NCBI RefSeq assembly: GCF_019145435.1
Contig: NZ_JAHSTS010000001.1
Span: 1,688,001 to 1,752,000, forward strand
Origin: Pseudomonas ekonensis
Lineage (GTDB): Bacteria; Pseudomonadota; Gammaproteobacteria; Pseudomonadales; Pseudomonadaceae
DNA length: 64,000 nucleotides
Direction: 5' to 3'
The notes beneath the pieces are model-generated. The model worked only from the letters and a program-made list of their open reading frames with translations, searched no databases and had not been told where the DNA came from. Within the stretch, counting starts at the first letter, position 1. Each line of letters starts with the position of its first letter. Positions 25,018 to 33,318 of the stretch are shown piece by piece. Both the position numbers and the translations under genes were made by a program.

Positions 25018-26269
25018 GTTCTATGACGTGGTCATCGCCGGCGGCGGTGTGATCGGCGCGTCCGTCGCCTATCAGCTGTCCAAGCGCAAGGACCTGAAAA
25101 TCGCCCTGATCGACGCCAAGCGTCCCGGCAACGCCACCCGCGCCTCGGCGGGCGGCCTGTGGGCCATCGGCGAGTCGGTGGGGCTGGGCTGCGGGGTGAT
25201 CTTCTTTCGCATGATGTCGGCCAACCGCAAGCGCGAGACCCAGGGCGCGGCGGTGGCGGTGGACGCCAGCACGCCGCACATCCTGCCGCCGTCGTTCTTT
25301 GACTTCGCTTTGCAGTCCAACGCCCTGTACCCGGCGCTGCACAAGGAACTGGCCGACAACCACGGGATGGATTTCAAGTTCGAGAAGACCGGCCTCAAGT
25401 TCGTCATCTACGACGACGAGGACCGGATGTACGCCGAGCACATCGTCGGCTGCATCCCGCACCTGGCCGACCAGGTGCGCTGGCTCGACCAGGCGGCCCT
25501 GCGCGAGTCGGAGCCGAGCGTCAGCCATGAGGCGCGCGGGGCGCTGGAGTTTCTCTGCGACCACCAGGTCAGCCCGTTCCGCCTGGCCGACGCCTACACC
25601 GAGGGCGCCCGGCAAAACGGCGTGGACCTGTTCTTCAACACCAACGTCACCGGTGTGCTGCACCACGGCTCGCGGGTGACCGGCGTGCAGACCGCCGAGG
25701 CCGGGGTGTTCCATTGCAAGACCCTGGTCAACGCCGCCGGCGCCTGGGCGGCGGACTTGAGCGAATGGGCCACCGGCGTGCGGATTCCGGTCAAACCGGT
25801 GAAAGGGCAGATCCTGTTGACCGAGCGTATGCCGAAGATCCTCAACGGCTGCCTGACCACCAGCGACTGCTACGTGGCGCAGAAGGACAACGGCGAGATC
25901 CTGATCGGCAGCACCACCGAGGACAAGGGCTATGACGTGACCACCACCTGGCCGGAAATCGCCGGGCTGGTGCAGGGCGCGGTGCGCTGCCTGCCGGAGC
26001 TGGCGGACATCAACCTCAAGCGCACCTGGGCCGGGCTGCGGCCGGGTTCGCCGGACGAGCTGCCGATCCTGGGGCCGATGGCGGGGGTGGAGGGTTACCT
26101 CAATGCCTGCGGGCACTTCCGCACCGGGGTGCTGACCTCGGCGATCACCGGCGTGCTGCTGGACAAGCTGATCAACGATGAGCCGCTGCCGCTGGACATC
26201 ACACCGTTCCTGGCGGACCGCTTCGGGGCTGCGCCGGTCAGGGAAGAGCGCGAGCTGGAAATGGCGTGA
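25010..26269 (+). CDS. hcnC: Hydrogen cyanide synthase subunit HcnC
   Basis: A 419-residue D-amino-acid-oxidase-like flavoprotein, the glycine-oxidising subunit of HCN synthase. FAD-binding motifs are VVIAGGGVIGASVAYQL at the N-terminus and TWAGLRPGSPDELPILG near residue 345, with GHFRTGVLTSAITG close to the C-terminus. It is the last gene of hcnABC; REP elements follow. The three-gene layout and overlaps are identical to known hcn operons. Confidence 0.93.
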   Translation: MSKFYDVVIAGGGVIGASVAYQLSKRKDLKIALIDAKRPGNATRASAGGLWAIGESVGLGCGVIFFRMMSANRKRETQGAAVAVDASTPHILPPSFFDFALQSNALYPALHKELADNHGMDFKFEKTGLKFVIYDDEDRMYAEHIVGCIPHLADQVRWLDQAALRESEPSVSHEARGALEFLCDHQVSPFRLADAYTEGARQNGVDLFFNTNVTGVLHHGSRVTGVQTAEAGVFHCKTLVNAAGAWAADLSEWATGVRIPVKPVKGQILLTERMPKILNGCLTTSDCYVAQKDNGEILIGSTTEDKGYDVTTTWPEIAGLVQGAVRCLPELADINLKRTWAGLRPGSPDELPILGPMAGVEGYLNACGHFRTGVLTSAITGVLLDKLINDEPLPLDITPFLADRFGAAPVREERELEMA

Positions 26270-26309
26270 TCCGGGAACGGCCTGCCCTCGGCGGCGGCTG
26301 ACGCGCCGC

Positions 26310-26470
26310 CATCGCCAGCAGGCTGGCTCCTGCAGGGGATGATGGGGGCCTGCAGAATTTGCGGTCACCACAGAAACCTGTGGGAGTCGGCTTGCCAACG
26401 ATGAGGCCGGCACTGCCGATGTCTCTGTTGCCAGACATGCCGCCATCGCTGGCAAGCCAGCTCCCACAGG
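26310..26470. repeat. REP cluster (three copies) after hcnC
   Basis: Copies at about 26310-26337, 26377-26404 and 26443-26470 in alternating orientation occupy most of the 262-bp gap between hcnC and the convergent antiporter gene. They may stabilise the hcn mRNA 3' end or stop transcription. Confidence 0.85.
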
Positions 26471-26531
26471 TATCCCGGGTGTTCACAAGATTCATGTACA
26501 CCCTCAAAAACTGTGGAGCCGGCACCGGGGC

Positions 26532-28340
26532 TCAGGCCTTGCGCGATTGCTCTTCCAGTTGGTCCGACTCGAACAGCCTCGCCAGTTCCGCCCGGGCTTC
26601 CTGGGCGGTCTGCAGCACCTTGGCCGCGTCGTCGTACACCGCGTGCTGGGCTTCGAGCACCTGTTCGTCGTGGTGCTTGAAGCGCTTGATCCGCGCATCG
26701 GCCTGTTCCTGGGTCAGGCCCAGGCCGACCAGGGTGCGGCGGCTCATCTCCAGGCTGGAGTAATACGTTTCGCGCACCGCTTCGGCGCCCACATCCACCA
26801 GCCGGTGCACGTGCTGACGGTTGCGCGCCCGGGCGATGATCTTCATGTGCGGGTAGAGCTTGCGCACGGTCTCGGCGGTCTTGATGTTGGTCTCCGGATC
26901 GTCGGTGGCGATCACGAAGTATTCCGCATCGCCGACCTTGGCCGCGCTGAGGATCTCCGGACGCATCGGGTCGCCGTAGAACACCGGCACGCCGCCGAAG
27001 CTGCGCGACAGCTCGATGGTTTCCACCGAGGTGTCCAGGGCCACGAACTTGATGTTTTGCGCCCGCAGGATCCGCGCCACGATCTGGCCCATCCGGCCCA
27101 TGCCGGCGATCACCACCCGCGGGCTGTCGGTGTCGATCTGGCGGAACTTCTCCGGCACTTCCACCGGCTGCACCTTGGGGCTGACCAGCCGTGCGCAGAT
27201 CAGCATCAGCAGCGGCGTGAGCGCCATCGACAGGGTGATGGTCAGCACCAGCAAATCATACAGGCGCGGTTCGAACAGGCCCTGATCGCGACCGATCTTG
27301 AACACCACGAACGCGAACTCGCCGCCGGCCGCCAGCACGATGCCCAGGCGCACGGCGCTGATCTTGTTCAGCCCGCCGGCCAGGCGTCCGACCACGAACA
27401 GCAGCGGCAGCTTCAGGGCGATCAGCAGCAGCGTCAGCCCCACCACGGTGACCGGTGCGCTGAGCAGCAGGCCGAGGTTGGCGCCCATGCCGACGCTGAT
27501 GAAGAACAGCCCCAGCAGCAGGCCCTTGAACGGTTCGATCTGCGCTTCCAGCTCATGGCGGTACTCGGAGTCCGCCAGCAGCAGGCCGGCGAGGAACGCC
27601 CCCAGTGCCATCGACACGCCCACCAGATCCATCAGCCACGCCGTGCCGATCACCACCAGCAGCGCGGTGGCGGTGGACACCTCCGGCAGCCCGGTCTTGG
27701 CCACCACGCGAAACACCGGACGCAACAGGTAGCGCCCGCCGATCACCACCACGGCGATGCTGCCGAGCACCTGCAGGCTGTGGCGCACATCGTCGGCGCC
27801 GCTGGTGTGGTGATCGACGCCGGCCAGCATCGGCACCAGCGCGATCAGCGGGATCGCGGCGATGTCCTGGAACAGCAGGATCGCGAACGCCAGCCGTCCG
27901 TGGGGGCTGGTCAGTTCCTTGCGCTCGGCCAGGCTTTGCAGGCCGAACGCCGTGGACGACAGCGCCAGGCCCAGGCCCAGCACAATGGCGCTGTTGAGTG
28001 TTTGGCCGAACACCGACAGCGCCACCACGCCGATCACCGAACCGGTCAGCAGCACCTGGGCCAGCCCCACGCCGAACACCGATTTGCGCATCACCCACAA
28101 GCGCCGCGGCGACAGTTCCAGGCCGATGATGAACAACAGCAGCACCACGCCTAGCTCGGAAATGTGGCTGACGCTCTGCGGATTGCCGATCAGGCCCAGC
28201 ACCGACGGGCCGATGATCACCCCGGCGAACAGATAGCCGAGCACCGCGCCCAACTGCAGGCGCTTGGCCAATGGCACGGTGAGCACGGCGGCGAATAGAA
28301 AGACGACGGCGGCTTGCAACAGGTTGCCTTCATGGGGCAT
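26532..28340 (-). CDS. KefC-type monovalent cation:proton antiporter (CPA2 family)
   Basis: A 602-residue protein starting at 28340 (MPHEGNLL) with TGGAGT 8 nt upstream. Residues 1-385 are the 12-13 helix CPA2 exchanger (GYLFAGVIIGPSVLGLI; GLALSSTAFGLQSLAE; FQDIAAIPLIALVP). Residues about 400-520 are a TrkA-N/RCK nucleotide-binding domain (VVIAGMGRMGQIVARIL), followed by a helical tail. KefB/KefC relatives release K+ in exchange for H+ when electrophiles modify glutathione. No KefF/KefG-like subunit is adjacent. It is convergent with hcnC. Confidence 0.9.
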   Translation of the reverse strand: MPHEGNLLQAAVVFLFAAVLTVPLAKRLQLGAVLGYLFAGVIIGPSVLGLIGNPQSVSHISELGVVLLLFIIGLELSPRRLWVMRKSVFGVGLAQVLLTGSVIGVVALSVFGQTLNSAIVLGLGLALSSTAFGLQSLAERKELTSPHGRLAFAILLFQDIAAIPLIALVPMLAGVDHHTSGADDVRHSLQVLGSIAVVVIGGRYLLRPVFRVVAKTGLPEVSTATALLVVIGTAWLMDLVGVSMALGAFLAGLLLADSEYRHELEAQIEPFKGLLLGLFFISVGMGANLGLLLSAPVTVVGLTLLLIALKLPLLFVVGRLAGGLNKISAVRLGIVLAAGGEFAFVVFKIGRDQGLFEPRLYDLLVLTITLSMALTPLLMLICARLVSPKVQPVEVPEKFRQIDTDSPRVVIAGMGRMGQIVARILRAQNIKFVALDTSVETIELSRSFGGVPVFYGDPMRPEILSAAKVGDAEYFVIATDDPETNIKTAETVRKLYPHMKIIARARNRQHVHRLVDVGAEAVRETYYSSLEMSRRTLVGLGLTQEQADARIKRFKHHDEQVLEAQHAVYDDAAKVLQTAQEARAELARLFESDQLEEQSRKA

Positions 28341-28484
28341 GGCACAACTCCAGAACTCGGTACGGCGGGGGAGCAAGGATAAAGGCTCACCCGGCGACGC
28401 ACCACCGGCAGCGGCCTGGGGCGGCTGTCTTCCTGCTGGCGGCGGCAGTGTGTCAGGCACCCTTGATGTTGGCAGTGCCGGCCT

Positions 28485-28512
28485 CATCGCTGGCAAGCCA
28501 ACGGCCACAGGG
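28485..28512. repeat. REP palindrome (single)
   Basis: catcgctggcaagccaacgg followed by ccacaggg is a REP variant with core tggcaagcca. It lies on the promoter side of the antiporter gene. Confidence 0.75.
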
Positions 28513-28587
28513 CAAATGTTGCATCCGTAAGGGTTTACTTATGTAAAGTTAGACTTTGGTCTTAGGTTAATTCAGCTGAAAAGTTAC

Positions 28588-28601
28588 CGAGTAGTTACTC
28601 G
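28588..28601. promoter_or_regulatory. Palindrome CGAGTA-gt-TACTCG
   Basis: A perfect 6-bp inverted repeat with a 2-bp centre in the AT-rich promoter region before the biosynthetic operon. A regulator-binding role is inferred only from symmetry and position. Confidence 0.4.
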
Positions 28602-28678
28602 AAAACAGCAAGCGGTGTTCTTGAGACTTTTTATTGATTTAAGTCACACAATGGTCAAGTCCCCGGCCCATGGGTGGC

Positions 28679-28699
28679 TGATTCGATAAAGTCGAATCA
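28679..28699. promoter_or_regulatory. Palindrome TGATTCGA-taaag-TCGAATCA
   Basis: A perfect 8-bp inverted repeat with a 5-bp spacer, about 330 bp before the first leader repeat. It could be an operator for a dimeric regulator of the downstream operon; no cognate regulator gene is adjacent other than the LysR gene at 41024. Confidence 0.45.
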
Positions 28700-28881
28700 A
28701 ATCTGGAACGATGGTTTCAGGTTTGTTAGTGTACTGGATAGTTCATATGTACGCCGGCTGTTAAACTTTCGTTGCAAAGATTGACAAAGCGTTTGTCCTG
28801 AATCTACTATTTTTCCCGCATCAGAAAGTACTAACGGCAATTATAAGAAACCGCCGGAAGTCGCCCGAGATTCAACCCGTC

Positions 28882-28911
28882 GGAACCCTGACTTCAAGAG
28901 AGGCGGGTTCC
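28882..28911 (+). other. Hairpin GGAACCC / GGGTTCC in the operon leader
   Basis: A 7-bp perfect stem encloses a 16-nt loop (tgacttcaagagaggc). There is no following U-run, so it is not a standard terminator. It may be part of a structured untranslated leader. Confidence 0.4.
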
Positions 28912-29005
28912 GGTCATTCGCTTGTGTTGTCACGACATTTGCCCAAGTGCGCAGAGCGTGTCGTGAAGCCGCATCCAGGAAGGATGGGCAGGCAAGCGAT
29001 CTACA

Positions 29006-29035
29006 GTGAAGTTTTCATAGGGACTTGAAACCTTG
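29006..29035 (+). promoter_or_regulatory. Leader repeat, copy 1: RBS hairpin with AGGGA loop
   Basis: GTGAAGTTTTCATAGGGACT then TGAAACCTTG. TTTCA can pair with TGAAA, leaving AGGGA (an ANGGA motif) in an 8-nt loop that is also the Shine-Dalgarno sequence for TTG at 29033. The first five codons read as a minimal frame, V-K-F-S-stop. Confidence 0.6.
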
Positions 29036-29058
29036 TACTCGCATTCCGTCAGCCCGCC

Positions 29059-29313
29059 ATGTATGCGGCCTTCATCTATTCGATCCATGATCCGCCCGTC
29101 AGCGGGGCCGCGTCGGCCGCACGCTGTGGCCGGGCCATCTTCTTGCCCGGCGCATGCCCGTCGCCCGCAGCGTTCCGCTGGCCGGCCGGCGTCGGCAAAC
29201 ACCTTCCCGTCTGCGGCCGGCCCTTGCGTGCCCGGCGCTTTCGCAGAGACATTCAAATGAAGTTTTCACAAGGAGTTGAAACTTTGAACTTTGAATTGAT
29301 CGATCCCGAATAA
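29059..29313 (+). pseudogene. Possible gene remnant between leader repeats 1 and 2
   Basis: From ATG 29059 an 84-codon frame (MYAAFIYSIHDPPVSG...) runs through repeat 2 to the stop at 29311-29313. Its codons before 29257 are strongly G/C at third positions, as in real genes here, yet the protein is low in hydrophobic order and matches nothing I recognise. A competing 75-codon frame starts at TTG 29033 right behind repeat 1. I read the segment as a remnant of an earlier first gene or as a short leader-encoded peptide; either needs testing. Confidence 0.25.
29257..29286 (+). promoter_or_regulatory. Leader repeat, copy 2: RBS hairpin with AAGGA loop
   Basis: ATGAAGTTTTCACAAGGAGT then TGAAACTTTG. 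TTTCA/TGAAA forms a 5-bp stem around CAAGGAGT. The TTG at 29284 would open a peptide of only nine residues (MNFELIDPE), and the ATG at 29257 is in the same frame. Confidence 0.6.
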
Positions 29314-29532
29314 CGACGGCGTTCGTCTGGCCGACTGAGAACGTCGGTCGTAAACCTGAAAATAGAACAATGTTTTTCGCTTAATGCCGCGAAGGCAGGC
29401 GCATGCGCGTTGTCTGGAGCAATTGATGATTGCTCGTGCATTCGTTCGCCTTTGATATTTGAAGTTGCATCTCTGTTGTTTTATGGCGCGGCCGGAAGTT
29501 CCTGCTGCGGTGAGCAAACAAGCACATTTAAT

Positions 29533-29562
29533 GTGAAGTTTTCATAAGGACTTGAACCCGTG
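29533..29562 (+). promoter_or_regulatory. Leader repeat, copy 3: RBS of the biosynthetic operon
   Basis: GTGAAGTTTTCATAAGGACT then TGAACCCGTG. TTCA pairs with TGAA around TAAGGACT, and the final GTG (29560) is the start codon of the oxidoreductase gene. The ANGGA loop overlapping the ribosome site is the form expected of an RsmA/RsmE target, as at hcnA. Confidence 0.65.
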
Positions 29563-32500
29563 CACTCAGACTCCATTGGATCAGCGCGTCAGCGAACCCA
29601 GACCGATCAGATGCCGGCCGGCGCATCCAACGGGGCAGTGCCGGACGGGGCAAACGCTCACGCCCAGGCATCGTCGCTGCGTATCCGGCATTACGACAGC
29701 CGCTCGGTGTATGCGCAGGATGCGGCCCCCGGCGAACGCATTTTCCTGAGCGGCCAACAGATGCTGGTGCGGCTGCTGTTCACCCAGGCCGCACTCGACC
29801 GGGCCAACGGCCTGCGCACGGCGGGGTTCGTGAGCGGCTACCGCGGCTCGCCGCTGGGCGGCGTCGACCGGGAACTGATGAAGGCCAGCGGTGCGCTGGA
29901 GAAATCGGACATCCGCTTCCTGCCCGCGATCAACGAAGACCTGGCGGCCACCGCGCTGATCGGCACCCAGCGTGTCGAGACCGACCCGAACAAACGCTAC
30001 GACGGCGTGTTCGGCATGTGGTACGGCAAGGGCCCCGGCGTCGACCGCTCCGGCGATGCGATCAAGCACGGCAACGCCTATGGCTCCTCGGCCAAGGGCG
30101 GCGTGCTGGTGGTCACCGGCGATGACCACGGCTGCGTGTCGTCGTCGCTGTCCCACCAGTCCGACCGCACCCTGATCGCCTGGGGGCTGCCGGTGATCCA
30201 TCCGAACGGACTCGAAGACTACGAACGCTGCGGCCTGTGGGGCTGGGCGCTGTCCCGTGCGTCCGGCCTGTGGGTGGGCTTCAAGGCCATCACCGAGACG
30301 GTCGAGGCGACCACGTCGGTCGACGCGTCCCCGTTGCCTGAGTTCGTCACCCCCGAAGTCGATCCGGGGCCGGACGGCCTGCACTGGCGCTGGCCGGACC
30401 TGCCCGGCATGCAGATCGAACGGCGCATGCCCTTCAAGTTCGCGGCGGCCCGGGCCTTCGCCCTGGCCAACCCGCTCGACAGCGCCGTGACGGCACCGCA
30501 ACGGCCGAAACTGGTCATCGGCGCAGTCGGCAAGGCCTACGGCGATGTCCGCCAGGCGCTGCAGCAGTGCGGCGTCACCCTGCAACAGCTGGAAGACGCC
30601 GGCGTGGCGTTGCTCAAGATCAGCCTGGTCTATCCGTTGTCGCCGGTGCTGGACGAGTGGGCGACGCGGGCCGACAAAGTGCTGATCATCGAAGAGAAGC
30701 AGGCCATCGTCGAAGAGCAGCTCAAGCACAAGCACTACAACACCGTGGCCGACCGGCGCGCGGTCATCATCGGCAAGACCGACGAACATGGCCAGCCGCT
30801 GGTCTGCGATCACGAAGAGCTGCGTCCGTCGCGGATCGCGGCGATGCTCCAGCACCGGCTGCAGGACCTGGGCATCGCGGTGCAGATGCCGACCTACTGG
30901 CTCATGCCTGCGGTGACGCGTGACCACGCCTGGATCCGGCGCACGCCTTACCTGTGTTCGGGCTGCCCGCACAACACCTCCACGCTGGTGCCCAAGGGCA
31001 GCGAAGCGCGGCTGGGCATCGGTTGCCACGCCATGGCGGCGCGCATGCCTGAGCGCTCCACCAGCGGCAGCGTGCAGATGGGCGGGGAAGGGGTGGACTG
31101 GATCGGCCAGGCGCCCTTCGTCGAGACGCCGCACATCTTTCAGAACATCGGTGACGGCACCTTTTTCCATTCCGGTTTCCTGGCGATCCGCCAGGCCATC
31201 GCCGCCGGCGTGACCATCACCTACAAGCTGCTCTACAACGACGCGGTCGCCATGACCGGCGGCCAGCCGATCGACGGCAAGCTGACGGTGAAGAAGGCCG
31301 TGGAACTGGTGAAGGCCGAAGGCGCCCAGCGCATCGTGGTGGTGGCCGATGACCTGGAGCGTTACCGCGAACAGGACTGCCTGCCTGACGGCATCGAGCT
31401 GTATCACCGCGACCGGCTGGAGGATGTCCAGCTGCAATTGCGCCAGACCCGCGGCGTCAGCGTGCTGGTGTTCGACCAGGTCTGCGCCACCGAAGGCCGC
31501 CGGCGCCAGAAGCAGCTGCCGGCCCCGGCGGTGAAGACCCAGGTCGTCATCAACGAAGCCGTGTGCGAAGGCTGCGGCGATTGCCAGGTCAAGTCCAACT
31601 GCCTGTCGGTGACGCCGGTACAGACGCCGTTCGGCACCAAGCGCCGCATCGACCCGCATTCCTGCAACACCGACCTGTCGTGCATCAAGGGCTTCTGCCC
31701 AAGCTTCGTGACGGTGACCGGCAAGCCCCGCGCGCAGCGGCGCCGGGTGGCCGACAGCGCCCAGGTGCTGGCGCGGGCTGCGGCATTGGCGGCGCCGCTG
31801 CCGTCCCGTTCGCTCGACACTCCATACGAAATGCTGCTGGTGGGCATCGGCGGCACCGGGATCGTCACGGTGGCGCGCACCATCGCCCTGGCCGCCCATT
31901 TGGACGGCCGCGCGGTCAGCGTGCTCGACTTCACCGGTTTCGCCCAGAAGGGCGGCGCCGTGCTGAGCCACATCCGTCTGGCCAACGAGGCGCAGACGCT
32001 GCACCAGCACCGCATCGACATCGGCGGCGCCGACCTGCTGCTGGCCGCCGACCTGGTCGTGGCCAGCGAGGACGATGCGCTCGCCACGCTGCGACCGGAA
32101 AAGACCGTGGTGATCGCCAACAGCGCGCAGACCCAAACCGGCGCGATGCTGCGCAGCACCGAGCTGCGCATCGAGACCCAGGCGATCGTCGACCTGCTCA
32201 AGCAAAAGGTGGGCGCGGACAACTACCACAGCCTGGATGCCGGGCAACTGGCGGACACCCTGGTCGATCCGATGCAGGCCAACATGCTGATGCTCGGTTA
32301 CGCCTGGCAGCGCGGCACAGTGCCGGTGTCGCAGGCGGCGCTGAACAAGGCCATCGACCTGGCGGGCAGTGCCGCCGCCAACCACCTGGCCTTTGCCTGG
32401 GGCCGGCTGCTGGCGCAGGACGCCGCGTTCGTCGCGCCTTACCTCGACCCGAGCGCTGCCGCCGAGGGCGCCAGGACCATCGCGCTGCACGACATCAGCG

Positions 32501-33246
32501 CGGCGCCCAACCCCCGTGACAGCCTCGTGCGGTTGATCGAGCGCAACAGCGAATACCTGACGCACTACCAGAACGCGGCCTACGCCGCCCGTTACCGCCG
32601 CGTGGTGAACATCGTGCGCGCGGCGCCGGGCGCCGGCGACGGCAGCGCGCTGACCGAAGCGGTCGCCCGCAACCTGTTCAAGCTGATGGCCTACAAGGAC
32701 GAGTACGAGGTGGCGCGGCTGCTGACGACCGACCGTTTCCTGCAATCCCTGGCCAGCCGTTTCGAAGGCCGCACCCGTCTGACCTTCCACTTCGCCTTGC
32801 CGTGGCTGCGCGACAAACAGAAGAAGACCGAATTCTCCGGTTGGGTGCTGCCGTTGCTGAAGGTGTTGGCCAAGGGCCGCGTCCTGCGCCACACCCGGTT
32901 CGACCCGCTGGGCTGGTCCGCCGAGCGGCGCGAGGAGCGCCGCCTGATCCAGGACTATGAAGCCATGCTGTTGCGCCTGCTGCCCGAACTGACCCAGGAA
33001 AACCTGGCGCACTTCATCGCCTGGGCCAACCTGCCGGATTCGATCCGCGGCTACGGCCACGTAAAGGAACGCTCGATCGCCGCTGCGCGCCTGCGCGAGA
33101 AGGCGCTCATCGAACAGATCCTGTTGGGCGAGCACCCGGTTCCGATCCACCGCGAAGCCGCCGGCGTCGAGTCGTGGGTGCCGCCCGCGATCCATGCCGC
33201 GCCTTCCAGCAACGAAGCCGAACGCGATGTGATGGAAGCTTCGTGA
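29560..33246 (+). CDS. Fused indolepyruvate-type 2-oxoacid:ferredoxin oxidoreductase
   Basis: A 1228-residue fusion that would decarboxylate a 2-oxoacid to an acyl-CoA with transfer of electrons to ferredoxin. Order: a poorly conserved N-terminal 45 residues; a PFOR-like domain (about 55-430; GYRGSPLGGVD); CSGCPH (466-471); a thiamine-diphosphate domain with GDGTFFHSG at 531 and NDAVAMTGG at 560; an iron-sulfur region with CEGCGDC (669-675), SNC and SCNTDLSCIKGFCPSF (701-716); a gamma domain from about 758 (LLVGIGGTGIVTVA); and a C-terminal DUF6537-like domain (about 1005-1190). Aryl- or branched-chain oxoacids are typical substrates. Its position as first gene of an acyl-ACP gene set suggests it supplies the starter acyl-CoA. 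The GTG start is set by leader repeat 3. Confidence 0.85.
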   Translation: MHSDSIGSARQRTQTDQMPAGASNGAVPDGANAHAQASSLRIRHYDSRSVYAQDAAPGERIFLSGQQMLVRLLFTQAALDRANGLRTAGFVSGYRGSPLGGVDRELMKASGALEKSDIRFLPAINEDLAATALIGTQRVETDPNKRYDGVFGMWYGKGPGVDRSGDAIKHGNAYGSSAKGGVLVVTGDDHGCVSSSLSHQSDRTLIAWGLPVIHPNGLEDYERCGLWGWALSRASGLWVGFKAITETVEATTSVDASPLPEFVTPEVDPGPDGLHWRWPDLPGMQIERRMPFKFAAARAFALANPLDSAVTAPQRPKLVIGAVGKAYGDVRQALQQCGVTLQQLEDAGVALLKISLVYPLSPVLDEWATRADKVLIIEEKQAIVEEQLKHKHYNTVADRRAVIIGKTDEHGQPLVCDHEELRPSRIAAMLQHRLQDLGIAVQMPTYWLMPAVTRDHAWIRRTPYLCSGCPHNTSTLVPKGSEARLGIGCHAMAARMPERSTSGSVQMGGEGVDWIGQAPFVETPHIFQNIGDGTFFHSGFLAIRQAIAAGVTITYKLLYNDAVAMTGGQPIDGKLTVKKAVELVKAEGAQRIVVVADDLERYREQDCLPDGIELYHRDRLEDVQLQLRQTRGVSVLVFDQVCATEGRRRQKQLPAPAVKTQVVINEAVCEGCGDCQVKSNCLSVTPVQTPFGTKRRIDPHSCNTDLSCIKGFCPSFVTVTGKPRAQRRRVADSAQVLARAAALAAPLPSRSLDTPYEMLLVGIGGTGIVTVARTIALAAHLDGRAVSVLDFTGFAQKGGAVLSHIRLANEAQTLHQHRIDIGGADLLLAADLVVASEDDALATLRPEKTVVIANSAQTQTGAMLRSTELRIETQAIVDLLKQKVGADNYHSLDAGQLADTLVDPMQANMLMLGYAWQRGTVPVSQAALNKAIDLAGSAAANHLAFAWGRLLAQDAAFVAPYLDPSAAAEGARTIALHDISAAPNPRDSLVRLIERNSEYLTHYQNAAYAARYRRVVNIVRAAPGAGDGSALTEAVARNLFKLMAYKDEYEVARLLTTDRFLQSLASRFEGRTRLTFHFALPWLRDKQKKTEFSGWVLPLLKVLAKGRVLRHTRFDPLGWSAERREERRLIQDYEAMLLRLLPELTQENLAHFIAWANLPDSIRGYGHVKERSIAAARLREKALIEQILLGEHPVPIHREAAGVESWVPPAIHAAPSSNEAERDVMEAS

Positions 33247-33318
33247 TTGCCGGGGGCTGCCGGCCCCCTTGCCGAAAGAGAGCAGGCCCATAACCTCTTC
33301 AAGGATGAGTTGACCGAT

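Larger units (their letters stand above)
28341..29559. other. 1.2-kb AT-richer leader region of the biosynthetic operon
   Basis: The gap from the antiporter gene to the first gene of the operon holds a REP at 28485-28512, a distinctly AT-rich promoter stretch (about 28530-28870) with two palindromes, a hairpin at 28882-28911, and three copies of a 30-bp translation-initiation element at 29006, 29257 and 29533. Between copies 1 and 2 there is a GC-rich 200-bp segment with coding-like GC3 in the frame of the ATG at 29059. I found no convincing intact protein gene on either strand. Confidence 0.7.

Noticed and set aside
26547..28154. A 535-codon plus-strand frame opposite the KefC-type gene
   Set aside because: His/Gln-rich shadow of a membrane-protein gene with no plausible fold.
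29253..29517. Small minus-strand frames (62 and 83 codons) in the operon leader
   Set aside because: No ribosome site, no codon bias, and they run through the leader repeats in the antisense direction.
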